A model generated the notes under the pieces. That model did no database searches. It saw only the letters and a program-made list of their open reading frames with translations, and had not been told where the DNA came from. From Owenia fusiformis (taxonomy: Eukaryota > Annelida > Polychaeta > Sabellida > Oweniidae): 59,500 nt of DNA. Positions within the stretch are counted from its first letter, which is position 1, and every line of letters begins with the position of its first letter. The position numbers and the translations under genes are program-made. The stretch is taken from positions 28,100,684-28,160,183 of the forward strand of contig CAIIXF020000012.1 of the NCBI GenBank assembly GCA_903813345.2. The letters are read 5' to 3'. This document shows, piece after piece, positions 20,701-31,575 of the stretch.

Positions 20701-23700
20701 TTTTTTGAGGGTCCCAAGTTATATATTTGTGATTTATAGGGATGAGTTCTTGTTCTGATTTTGGTTACTTTTATGGTTTATGGGAGTTTCTTTTTCAATT
20801 TCTGATTTTGTTTATCAAAAGTACATATTTACTTGTACTTCACAAACTCATATGGTTACTAAATTATATGTGCAAAATGGACTGCGTTGTTAAAATTTGG
20901 TTCATTTGAATGATATGAGAGTTTTTTCTCAATTTCTTCTTCTCATTTATCAAACATGTATTTTACCTGTGAACTGCACATACCATACTCATAAGTGACC
21001 AAGTTACATTCTTGTGCTTTTTAATGGACTGTATTGTTGTTTGGCAATTGGTTCAACTGTTTGGTTTATGGGAGTTTCCTTTCTGTTTTTATCGATCAAA
21101 CGTGTATTTTACCTGTGTACTGTACACACTCATCCCAGCCAGGTTTTCTCCAGGCATCTTCACGACTCTGCTTTCGGGTCTGAAGGTCATCATAAGCTAT
21201 AAGAAGAATTGAAATGTCAAAAACAAAACAAGCTGAAAATAGAATAAGTAGATATATTTCTAAGAAGCCTGGACAAATGTTTTAATAATTCTATTTTGTC
21301 CTCCATGTAGCTAGTAGACACTGATAACCTGTCTGTACTGAATGTTGTGAGAAATTTCAAAGCAAGCAATGACAAAAAAATCATTGAATATAGACTAAGT
21401 TAAGCTTGAGGTTGAACGGTATAGCATAGTTTTTCTAAGCCTGAACCAATGTTTCAAACATTTTATTTTGCCCCCAAGCATCTAGCATACAATGATAACT
21501 TATCAGATCACAATAATGAGGGAAATTCCAAAGCAAGCAACCGCCAAAACACCCTTGAAAATAGAATACAGCAGATTTGAACAATGTAACATATACATTT
21601 CAAGCTTGGGCCAATTTCTTAATAATTCTATTTTTACTCAAGCAGCAAGCACTTACTTGTCAATTTGTCAAGAACTGAACTGAATAATAAGGAAATGACC
21701 AAGCAAGCAATCATCACAAAATCTTCAATTATTAAATGTTTTCAATTTGTTTGAACTGAATAATAAGGAAAATGTCCAAGCAAGCAATCATCACAAAATC
21801 TTCAATTATTAAATGTTTTCAATTTGTTTGACCTGAATAATAAGGAAAATGTCCAAGCAAGCGATCATCACCAAATTGTCAATTATTAAATGTTTTCAAT
21901 TTGTTTGAACTGAATAATAAGGAAAATGTCTAAGCAAGCGATCATCACAAAATCAAAATCCTCAATTATCAAATGTTTACCATAAACACCTACAAGCCAC
22001 TTTCTGCATATAGTCATCGAACTTTAATGTTAAAGGCTAAGAAAGCTCTCAAACATTAACATTTTTCATAGATTAGTACAGAAGAATATTTCAACTGATT
22101 TGCTGAACTATCTGTCTCAAAATGAAAATATGGATGACAATTGAAATTCTAAATATTTGCAACATAAAAGGATTGGTATTGATATGGAGAACTGAATTCA
22201 ACAATGTTTTTCTCTTAAACCAGTTATTGAAAACATTCTGTAGAAAAACACAGTCCCTTATGTAATGTTGACTGATTGAAAACAATTTAATGCGAAAAAA
22301 ATTATAAATACTTTATATAACTGTTTTTGTTAACATTTTTGTTTTTTAGTGCAATTGTTTTTTGTTCCTTTTTACCAATTCTTAAGAATGAAATAAAATA
22401 TCATTCCGAAGCTTGTTTGAACAAAATAGCATATAACATTTTCTTAGACTTCCCAATATTATAGTTGTACAAAGGAAATTTGAGTTGATTTTAGAAAAAG
22501 TAATCAAAAATTAAAACAAAAAACCCCAAAATAGATAAAAAGTAAGATAAACATTTAATTTCATTAACAAGGTACTTTTTTAAATCAACCAAACTTTCCT
22601 TTGTATAATTATAATATTGAGAGACATAAACACGTTGTTATTATGTCATTTTGCTCCAATGAGGTTCGGATAGATGTTTCATTTCATTCGGAACATATGA
22701 TACCAAGAACAAAAGAAGTGTCCGATGTGTTTTCTAAAACAATATAGAGAAAAGTAGTATATGTATCTATTTCAAAATATATTGTAACCATTCAAAAGAT
22801 CACCATTAAATTGACAATGTGTAAAATTTTCAGAATTTTTTGATGACTGGTTTAGGAGAAACGTCACGCCCGGTGATCGTGAATATGGGACGGAGGGGGG
22901 AGTAGGCAATTTCTGCTAGGAAATTCAACAAATCTGGAAGATTTATTTTTTCAAGAAAAAGTTTACTATTGAATTGCTAAATGGATAGGCGCACGGTATG
23001 GTAGAATATGTTAGGTTTTCTGGGATTTTTTCTGAAACGATACGCATCTAAGGTATGAGATCTATTAAAAAAGGCGCAAGGCCATCAACAGGCACAAATC
23101 AAAGTTTTTGCTATAAATCAAGCAACAATGGACTACACGACCTGTAATAAATACTTGTAAGTGATGTTATCATAACTAAATTAATGTCATTGCTGAATTT
23201 ATAAAATAAGTTTCCATACGTAAAATAAAAAATAATCGAAAATAATTAAAATGGGACGGAGGGGGGGAGAAGACGGAGGGGGGGAGTAATAATTCTATAA
23301 AGTGAAACAACTTCACACGAATTCTTGTATTTGAAAAATGAACTCATTAACTTAGTAAGAAACTGGATGATATACCCCTGGAGACTGAAAAATGGGGACA
23401 TTTGGAGTAAAAGGACTTAAAGTCGCGAAACATCTCTAATCATGTCTTATATACATATTGCTCCCCCCCTCCGTCCCCTCCCCCTCCGTCCCAAATTCAT
23501 TATTTTCGATTATTTTTTATTTCACATATGGAAACTTATTTTATAAATTCAGCAATGACATTAATTTAGTTATGATAACATCACTTACAAGTATTTATTA
23601 CAGGTCGTCCAGACCATTGTTGCTTGATTTATAGCAAAAACGTTGATTTGTGCCTGTTGATGGCCTTGCGCCTTTTTTAATAGATCTCATACCTTAGATG

Positions 23701-26700
23701 CGTATCGTTTCAGAAAAAATCCCAGAAAACCTAACATATTCTACCATACCGTGCACCTATCCATTTAGCAATTCAATAGTAAACTTTTTCTTGAAAAAAT
23801 AAATCTTCCAGATTTGTTGAATTTCCTAGCAGAAATTGCCTGCTCCCCCCCTCCGTCCCATATTCACGATCACCGGGCGTGAACGTGTGTTCAAAAAGTT
23901 CGCCATATCGATACCCATCTTTTGTGATAAATAGGCCTGTAAATTAAATACACATTATGAGGAAAACATCTGCAACATTACTTGATCATTTTTAGTACAA
24001 TAAAAAAACAGAAGTACACTCAGCATGCAAAAGCTGCCAAACAAGCTGCTCTATGATAAAAATATATAAGACCATAAACTATATTGAAGTTACATATTGT
24101 ACAATATGTGATAGAGTATTGTGAATTGCTGCAGAGTTGAGTTCAATAAAAAGAGACTGACAATTTTTTTTTAATTTCTGGAGGTTGGCACATTATGCTA
24201 AGAGCAACTCAGTCAAAAGGGCACAACCCAATCTGAACCCAAACACATGATCTGATGGTTTTTAATGAGCCCCACAGGATTATACTAAATATCTTTGACC
24301 TTTGACTTAAATGAACAAATCATACAATTCTGATTCGTTATGAGATTTTAAACTTCTTTTGACTTCATGTATATCGTTTTAGAAGTGTTTTAAAGTATTT
24401 TATGCTGATTTTCGGAAATAAGTCGGTCCTTTAAGAGTTAAATGCAGCTTTTAAGAGGGTACAGACCATATCGTACTGGTATTATTCAAAGCATTAGAAA
24501 ATTGCTAACCCCATAGATGGTGAACTCTATGTAGGTCTCCTATATGCGTAAGGAATCCCCCTACAGCTTCATTGTGGTAGTTTCTGTACTGGAGTGCTTT
24601 GGCCCTAATATAGCAAAACAACAAAAAACAACATAAATATCTACATCTATTTCAAAACAATAGGAAGTGCAGAAAAATACTCCAATCATGCCTTACAGTG
24701 TTCTCCACGGAGTCTTTCCAAGAGTGGGTGCAAAATTTTCATTTTCACAATTCCGAACAAAGTTTGCCCAAATATGGCAATATCTCATTTTCATGTTGTG
24801 CAAGCTTCAAAATCTAAGTGGATGCAATATCAACTTGCTTTAATGCTTGGGAGATCACTGCTTTATATTTAGTCACTATATCCCATTAGAGGTGTATCAG
24901 TTTCAGAGGGGTTTTGAGAAATCGTAACTTTATTAATTTTATGTCTTCTTTCACCTAATATTGTTTCCTCTGATAGGATATTGTTAGCTGGAAAAACATG
25001 ATTGCAGTACTTTTGTAATAAGGGTTGGGAAAAATAGTAATAAGACATTTAGTATCACATCAGCTACTGAAGTTTCAGGCATTTCCTTAGCAACTGACAG
25101 ACGATTTTACATCTCTCTTGCCTATTGTCAGATATTTCAAAGAAACGCCTCAGTATAGTGCTATACCTTGCTGGTCATATTAATTAATGTGCTTGTAATT
25201 TCTACATTTGAGGAAACAAAATACTTTGAAGAAATGTTCATTGTTTGAAAGACCCAAATATCTACACAAACATTGAATCTTGGAACAGTAGAGCATGCTA
25301 GTAATAAAACGTGGCACATGGTGAACAAAATTATACCTTTGAATAAAAAACTAATCAATTCTAGGCAGGCATCCATACTAGAGGTGTCAAGTATTAACCG
25401 GTTAACCGGTTAACCGCCGATAATGCCTTAACCGGTCTGTGTTTTTATGGGTGGTTAGTTGACCGTGTATAATTCTGTTATTTCCCGCGCTAATATTGCA
25501 TGCTCATCTGTTTGGTTTTAAAGTGTCAGTTTCATGTAAGCTACTCATACATGTCATAAGTCCGATAACTCCTTACAAACATCTGATCAGCAACTTTAAT
25601 CCCTGACACATTGCTTTCCCGAGCTTAAACTTTGCATGTTAATCTGTTTGTTTTTCAAGTGTCAGTTTCATGTGAGCTACTCATACATGTGATAGTTCTG
25701 ATCACTCCTTACAAACATCCAATCAGCACCTTTAATCCCTGCCACATTGCTTTCCCGCGCTTACTAAGTTACTTTGCATGTTAATCTGTTTGTTTTTCAA
25801 GTGTCAGCCATGTGTAATCAACTCATATTGCAAAACTATTTCATAAATAAATTATATGCATATGCATTTTTTAATTCTTCAGTTTTGTTATTATTGTTGT
25901 CTATCAACGTCGCCAAAATGTCAAAGGTCAAAGCCTCGCTTTGGTAGTGAGAAAATTAAAATCAAAATAAACACTAATCAGCTGCAATTCTCGTTGTTAT
26001 GGTGCGTTCGTGGATATTCTAAGGGTAAACCAGTGTGGAAATTTAGAGGTACCGGTAGTCAGGTAGTGTATGAATAGAATCTAGAGTAAAGCTTGACGAA
26101 CGTACAAAATAAACGCTGATATATCATTTTTCCAATTTTTTTCAACTTTCAAGATCGAAGATGAAGATTTCATTTGAAGTTATCAGTTCAAATTTCCCCC
26201 CGGTTAACCGACTTTAACCGGTTAATGCTCAAGCAGTTAATTGACACCACTAATCTAAACTGTACCAAGAAACATTCTTGAAAATTCTCATTAAATGGAA
26301 AGCAGCTTGACTGGAAAATTAGAATCCGCCGCAAAACTGACAACAATGTCGTTACTTTTTGAGACAATAAAAATGATGCATACGACCAGTAAGGCAAACA
26401 CTCAACAAGATCTACAACACGCAACAAAAGCATTCTGGAATAAATGAAAAACTTGAGCTATCTGCTAGCTCTGTTAGTTCCTTACTTACCCCATAGGTGG
26501 TGCACCTGGTTCAATGGAGAACCAATATGGCTGAAGAATCCACCTATAGCTTCCTCACTGTTAAACGCCTTTCTCAACTTGATACCTTTAGCCCTTTTTA
26601 AAGTCATAATATGAAAATTTGATGACATGTCAGAGGCATAGCCAGAATCTCAAAACAGGCGAAGTGAATCCAAACAAGCGAGGCATATCCAAACAGGTGA

Positions 26701-29700
26701 GGCAAAACTAAACAAGTGAGACCAAAGTGGAAATCAATACTAATTGATAAAAATATATAAATGGTATTTTTCAGTAACATTTTGCCTGCCTTAGGCCCAT
26801 AACAGCTATGCCAAAGACTGACATCACTTCATTCAATATGGCTGCAAAACCAAAATAAATCACTGGTTGCTAAATATGTTCCTAAATCTTATCTATTTTA
26901 GCCTACTAACATAGTCACATATGAACGAATCCACTAAACGCAGTCTTCCGAATAGGATTTGAGTAGAATTTGCTTGAATTAGTATATGTAGGTTGTACAT
27001 CGTTGGGGTGTTCGTATGTGTAAGTATCCTTTCAGAAAGCTTTGGACGACTTCGGAAGCATTGCTTCGGTTCGTAAGTTTACATTCCCAATTGCCAGAAT
27101 TGACAATTCATCCAATTCGCAAGACTGTGTTTAGCGGATTCGTTCATATGTGAGGGGGCCAATATATTAATTATCATACACTGGTAGTCCATATTCAAAT
27201 ATGTAATGTCATCCTTCATTACACATGGATGTACTCATTTCAATGCTATGCTGAAAACTTGTCTGCAAACACTTAATTGAATGCATGGAGTAAAAAGATA
27301 TTGAATTGCACTTTGTCACTGAATCTCATATAAAAACAATACATATCTATATTAGGCCAAAGGTCAATGGTTATGGGATAATGGGGAGGGGTAAATGACG
27401 ATTCCATAAGACATTTTTGAACATTTCAAAAATTAATAAGTTTACAACAAAATACACGTAATTAATTGCTCAGTTCTGTTTGTATTCTGAAACAAAAGCA
27501 AAATTGTTCAAACCTCAATCAAATGTTTTGGACTGATCATTTCTGAAAAATTTCTGTTCCGCAACATCTCAAAAAATCACTTACCATGTGTTTCCCCACT
27601 CAATCATTGTTCCAGGTTTCAGTGTATAACTTCTCAGTTCATATATATGTTCTGGATCCCTGGGTTTGATTTCACCCCAAAAACTGAACTCTAACATAAT
27701 TTGATTTTTTCTTGATCGCAGCATCTCATTTCGGCTTTTTCTGTATTGTACAAAATCCTGAAATCAAAAAGAGCTAATTAGAGAAATATCTATATTTTGC
27801 TTATGAAAACATTTTTTTTGATTTCTCAAACACAATCTAAATTTCTTTAAACCATATATGCAACATGTTTGTATAAACAAGTCTGTGGAGAGAGATTCTA
27901 GCGGGAACATTTCAATGAGAAAAATTTGGCCAGATGGTGGGAAAATGGGCATTTGATTGGTCAAAATTGACACTAAGTTTAAAATTGGCATGAGTTTGTC
28001 AAAAATTGGCATTAATGATCAATCTTTAAATCGAAATTGGCATCCTTTGATAATTTATGTTTAACTATTCAAGTTCAGTTAAAACGTAAGGACCTCCCCC
28101 CCCCCAAAAAATTAGAGTTCCTTTGAAAAATTAGAGCACCCTCTTGTAAGTTGGGCATGGGCTTGTTTAGACAGTAGAACATTTGAATTATTTTTACAAC
28201 AAAATTAAGATACATACTGGGTCTGTTCTGTATATATTCCTAGCATTATTCAGTACTGGGTAGCCCCCTCTATATCTCCATAGGTGAACTAAAAGAACAA
28301 AATTATAACAAAATGAATCAATTTAACATAAAATATTCATAAAATTACGAATTAGTAAATCAATTGTTGTAATCATGGATATAATGATGTCACAGTTAGA
28401 GAACAATGGATTTTATGAATTCTTAACTTTATGAAGCTTCTGGCCCCATGAATCTGAAAAAATACTATGCAACTCTTCAGTTTTGATTGAAAAATATTTT
28501 CCTGTAAAAATTTCGCAAGGTAACTTGACACCTTATAAATACTGTACTTACTATATAAATACTGTACTTACTATATAAATACTGTACTTACTATATAAAT
28601 ACTGTACTTACTACATAAATACTGTACTTACTATATAAATACTGTACTTACTATATAAATACTGTACTTACTATATAAATACTGTACTTACTATATAAAT
28701 ACTGTACTTACTAGCCTCATCTTGCTCTCCAATATCAACTGTCCAGCTGCCAATCAACTCTGAACCAGCCTTCTTTTCCTTCATCTTTTCAAGGAAATCA
28801 GCACTAAAAAAGAACAAAAAGATCAGAAACAGAGCCATATATTAACATGGATGAACTACATGGTATTAAATACCAGTTTTTATGAATTTTAAATGATAGA
28901 CTGTTAAATTAAAAAATCTTACTTACAATTGGTTGAGGTAAGTCTCCATGTATTCTGGTTTTACTGAATGAACTGGAAAAAGAAATTGTCATATTAAAGT
29001 AATTTGAATTCATTATAAAGGGAGGGATATAGCACAAAGAAAAAAGTCAACATACACCCAGAAATTAGTGGTATATGTAATACAACAACAATTGTTCTAG
29101 AGATTCAACATTTCAACATCAAAAAAATAGTTGAGTATTGATAATTAGCCATCTTGCAATTTTGATATTTAAATGGCATATTTGTAAAATAATGTAAATA
29201 TATCTAAATTGACCTCTCCAAGGATATCTATCAGATCTCTTTTCATACAATAAAAATCTCAATAAGAGGACGCATATATATTTTTCAAAAGTTTTTCAGA
29301 GTTTTGTCTCTGTTTTTCAAATAAAACTTTTAAGGTATTATTTCAATAAACAACAGTAAACAATTCGAATAACTACTCATAAACTATATAAAATACTCTT
29401 AGATTTCATTCTCATCTATCCCTGTTTCATTTGAACAATATCTGATCGAAAATATTCTATGATCAGTAAAATGTTGATGAGGTACAGTAGCTGCTTCTTC
29501 GTGTCACAGGAAATGAATCTACTTACACTGCAATTCGTAGACTACATCTTTATCCGAGAGTAGAGTTGAGTGTGATGTGCTACCAGTGTCTATGGTCCTC
29601 ACACTTAGAAGACGACTCAAGAAACCAGGTTTGTCCGAACCGATGCCACCTGGTGGAGGACTAGGAGGGGGATCAGTTTTCTCATTCTGGTTTAGTAATC

Positions 29701-31575
29701 TAGCTGTTGATAAGCATCTGAAAATTATAAAGAACCGTGTATGTATTTAATGGGATTCATAATCCAAGAGAACATTAACTTGTAAACAATGGATGTGATA
29801 CCATTTTTTGTTGAGTGGAGATGTAAAGGTGGTTGAAAACTACCTACTAAATGGATGATGCCGCATAGTCAAAGACTACCAGGAATGACATTAGAGTCTC
29901 ACAAACAAACTTGCTATTGATTCTCATATCAGACTTCGAGAAAGAGCTCCGAAGCATATGTTACATATTTCAAACAAAATCAAACATCAAAAGTATATTC
30001 ATGTAAGACGAGTGTAAGTACAAATACAGGTATTACTGAGTTTGTTTATTTACTTCAAAAATCATTATGTATTCTAAAAACATGCACTTGCATTCATTTC
30101 TTTCTTTAACACTTATGCTTACTTGAAGACTAACCTTATTACTTGAAGACTAGATCTAACCTTCAAGGAATTGTATCTGACCATGGGCTTTCAATAAGAT
30201 CATGGGCTTTCAACTAGAAGGGTAGGCAACTTCCCATATTTCATACATAAACATTGCCATGGGTTTTCAAAATTGGAGAATGTACACATTCCAAGAAAAT
30301 CTTATTTTGTACTTTTTATTGATGATTCAAAGAAATAACTCAAAAATAAAAACATGATCTTCTACATACATCTTGATAATTTAATAAAAATTGGAATTCA
30401 TCATAATTATGACAATACATAAAGTGAACATTCTCCCACAAATTATGTTTTTATTGGAATGTGTTCTTGAATAATTACCCACAATGCAATACTCAAGAGA
30501 AGATCTTGATAACTCTTATTCTTATTGGTCTCTTTTGTTTACTTTTATATGATATTAAATATATTTTATGCTTAAATCATATTAAAAAATTGATTTTTAT
30601 TCAAAATAATACTAAAACATATACATTTATCTAATACTTTTTGAAATATTGCCATAAAAGGGAAGCATGTCATTGCTCATTTTGAAGGTCTCATGTTATT
30701 ACATAGAGTTGCATACCCTTCTAGTTGAAAGCCCATGATAAGATCTAGTTGAAAGTCCATGAGTCAGATTTGAAATCGAATCCACAAACACAATCTCATT
30801 ACTCGAGTCTCTAGCTTACAGCTAGACGAAACTTCATTGATTTCGTATGTAATGTGCTACACGCACCTACACGCACCTAGAACTCATTTTTAATAAATTT
30901 TATAAATATTTTTAAGAATATTAATAATATTTAGGATGAAGCGTTGCTTGTCTGGATTTAGATATTTCAAAATTTCATTTCGGAGTTTGACAAATGGTGA
31001 AATTTTCTCGCTGTAGCTAAAAATGGCTTCCGGTTCTGGACGTGAATAACATTTGAAATTATTCTCGCTTAAAGAAATCAAATATAACAATAGATTCAGA
31101 CGGGGATGTGAGCTGATGTTCTTCAAATCTATACATAAAGGTATATTTCATATTATTATGCCATATTTACTGTGCGTGTGACACAATGATTTACAATATT
31201 TATAATACTAAGGCAGCTCAATCTTCCTCCTCAAAGCCGGAATATAGAGAAGGCTTTGGACCGAAGTAACAATCTCACTGTTTACTTTTGTATTTAATAT
31301 TGGTATCAAAGCTCGTAACAGACGAACACACACTCGCATTCAATGGTAATAGTAAGCTTATTATTAATCGTTATTTCGCATTTAGAATTGCGACCTTTAT
31401 TTTTCGAGAAAAATTATTCTGCAAAAACAGATGACCAACATTTTCTAAAGTCGAACAACAATCGATTCCCTGATTCATTGCTAATCACAAATTACCTTCC
31501 TATTTTTATTGGTTGACTGCTACAGCGTGCACAAACTGCGCCCAAACTACGAGAAAACTGGGCTAACGTTGCCAT
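17665..31575 (-). CDS. NIPSNAP: NIPSNAP-family mitochondrial protein, 9-exon model with two duplicated exons
   Basis: Exons on the minus strand: 31575-31496, 29717-29527, 28972-28927, 28803-28712, 28288-28218, 27757-27586 (boundary about 1 nt uncertain), 7a 26593-26490 or 7b 24604-24510, 21196-21113, then 9a 19610-19546 or 9b 17729-17665. Isoforms are about 298-301 aa (human NIPSNAP1 and NIPSNAP2 about 285). The N-terminus [18 protein letters not shown] is basic/hydrophobic without acidic residues, as expected for mitochondrial import. Family landmarks: [121 protein letters not shown]. These form the two NIPSNAP (dimeric alpha/beta-barrel) halves. NIPSNAP1/2 are described as mitochondrial proteins linked to mitophagy. 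Exon 7a and 7b, and 9a and 9b, encode alternative versions of the same segments. Confidence 0.93.
17925..18010. repeat. AATTTGGCAA-rich repeat
   Basis: Several aatttggcaa phrases are clustered here. A related block with inverted ends (acttaatttggcacc and gccaaattaaat...aattaagt) occurs at about 18900-19143. It lies between the two alternative NIPSNAP terminal exons. Confidence 0.45.
18900..19143. mobile_element. Possible MITE with AATTTGGC inverted ends
   Basis: The left end cttaatttggcacccatttt and the right end attttgccaaattaaatagccctaaattaag are partly inverted copies. No clear target duplication was found. It may be an old noncoding element in the interval between exons 9a and 9b. Confidence 0.4.
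19323..19402. mobile_element. 80-bp MITE, mariner-like ends, TA duplication
   Basis: The element starts cagggtatccataag and ends cttcatggacaccctg, inverted copies of each other, with TA on both sides. The end sequence CAGGGTGTCC is typical of mariner-derived MITEs. A similar end (tacagggtgtcccagaag) appears at about 44973. Confidence 0.75.
19546..19610 (-). CDS. NIPSNAP: NIPSNAP alternative terminal exon 9a
   Basis: It follows acceptor attttcag and encodes [21 protein letters not shown] then a stop (TAA at 19548-19546). It joins the G left by exon 8 to make the valine. It matches the C-terminus of NIPSNAP1 (VPL...M.SRI.IP). It is the proximal copy, 1.9 kb before 9b. Confidence 0.88.
20655..21135. 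repeat. Degenerate ~140-bp tandem repeat containing the NIPSNAP exon 8 donor edge
   Basis: About three to four units begin with tatgggagttt. Each includes a version of the last ~22 nt of exon 8 plus its donor. The functional edge is at 21113 (acacag|gtaaaatac). A close copy is at about 20962-20988 (gttcacag|gtaaaatac) and a decayed one at about 20820-20855. Confidence 0.7.
21668..21975. repeat. 77-bp tandem repeat, about 4 copies, NIPSNAP intron
   Basis: The unit contains gaactgaataataaggaaaa, then tgtccaagcaagcaatcatc, then tcaattattaaatgttttca. Copies start near 21672, 21753, 21829 and 21907 and are highly similar. No coding potential. Confidence 0.9.
22865..23881. mobile_element. 1,017-bp foldback transposon with ~390-bp inverted arms, TSD AACGT
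   Basis: The left arm (from cacgcccggtgatcgtgaat at 22865 to about 23260) and the right arm (about 23490 to 23881) are near-identical inverted copies separated by about 230 bp. Both contain GGGACGGAGGGGGG tracts near the arm ends. AACGT flanks both sides (22860-22864 and 23882-23886). There is no transposase, so it is nonautonomous. It lies in the NIPSNAP intron between exons 7b and 8. The full palindrome should be hard to replicate and to clone. Confidence 0.9.
24510..24604 (-). CDS. NIPSNAP: NIPSNAP alternative exon 7b
   Basis: After acceptor tgctatattag it encodes [20 protein letters not shown] followed by [11 protein letters not shown]. It has the same length (31 residues) as this segment in human NIPSNAP1. 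The donor gttagc is weak. It begins in phase 2 and ends in phase 1, exactly like 7a. Reading 7a directly into 7b shifts the frame to an early stop, so the two should be mutually exclusive. Confidence 0.88.
24696..24860. mobile_element. hAT-like MITE, inverted copy of the 38125-38326 element
   Basis: It begins cagtgttctccacgg and ends taatgcttgggagatcactg, the inverse of the element at 38125-38326, and shares an internal gggtgcaaa motif. CAGTG...CACTG ends are typical of hAT-type elements. A clean 8-bp duplication was not seen. Confidence 0.55.
25383..26248. mobile_element. ~866-bp hAT-like nonautonomous element with AACCGGTTAACCGG ends
   Basis: The left end ggtgtcaagtattaaccggttaaccgg and the right end ccggttaaccgactttaaccgg...ttgacacc are inverted. 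Flanking sequences (actaga, actaat) only loosely resemble a duplication. Inside are about 2.5 tandem units of ~130 bp (gcatgttaatctgtttgttt, then tcaagtgtcag, then ttacaaacat, then cattgctttcccg). It lies between the two alternative NIPSNAP exons 7a and 7b. Confidence 0.6.
26490..26593 (-). CDS. NIPSNAP: NIPSNAP alternative exon 7a
   Basis: It encodes [20 protein letters not shown] followed by [14 protein letters not shown], 34 residues, three more than 7b and than the human protein. The donor is strong (gtaagtaag) but the acceptor is purine-rich and weak (gactttaaaaag). This pairing of weak acceptor with strong donor, against the opposite pattern in 7b, suggests regulated choice. Confidence 0.88.
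28537..28712. repeat. 20-bp tandem array repeating the NIPSNAP exon 4 splice donor
   Basis: Nine copies of tactgtacttactatataaa run up to the exon edge. On the minus strand each unit contains A|GTAAGTAC. The copy adjoining exon 4 (28711-28706) is the functional donor and eight more lie in the intron. Units are nearly identical (one base change near 28613), so the array is recent. Confidence 0.95.
30201..30737. mobile_element. 537-bp element, perfect 24-bp TIRs, 7-bp TSD ATAAGAT
   Basis: Left TIR 30201-30224 (catgggctttcaactagaag plus ggta) is matched exactly in reverse complement at 30714-30737. ATAAGAT flanks both sides (30194-30200 and 30738-30744). The outer flanks are themselves arms of the same family (ccatgggctttca on the left, ctagttgaaagtccatg on the right), so it inserted inside an older palindromic copy. 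There is no coding potential. It lies in NIPSNAP intron 1. Confidence 0.9.

Noticed and set aside
28537-28712. CRISPR-like regular spacing of the 20-bp units
   Set aside because: Units are contiguous with no unique spacers, and the genome is eukaryotic. It is a simple tandem repeat.
17665-31575. Two separate NIPSNAP genes rather than one with duplicated exons
   Set aside because: Only exons 7 and 9 are doubled. Exons 1-6 and 8 exist once, and their order 7a-7b-8-9a-9b fits local exon duplication better than a gene duplicate with losses.
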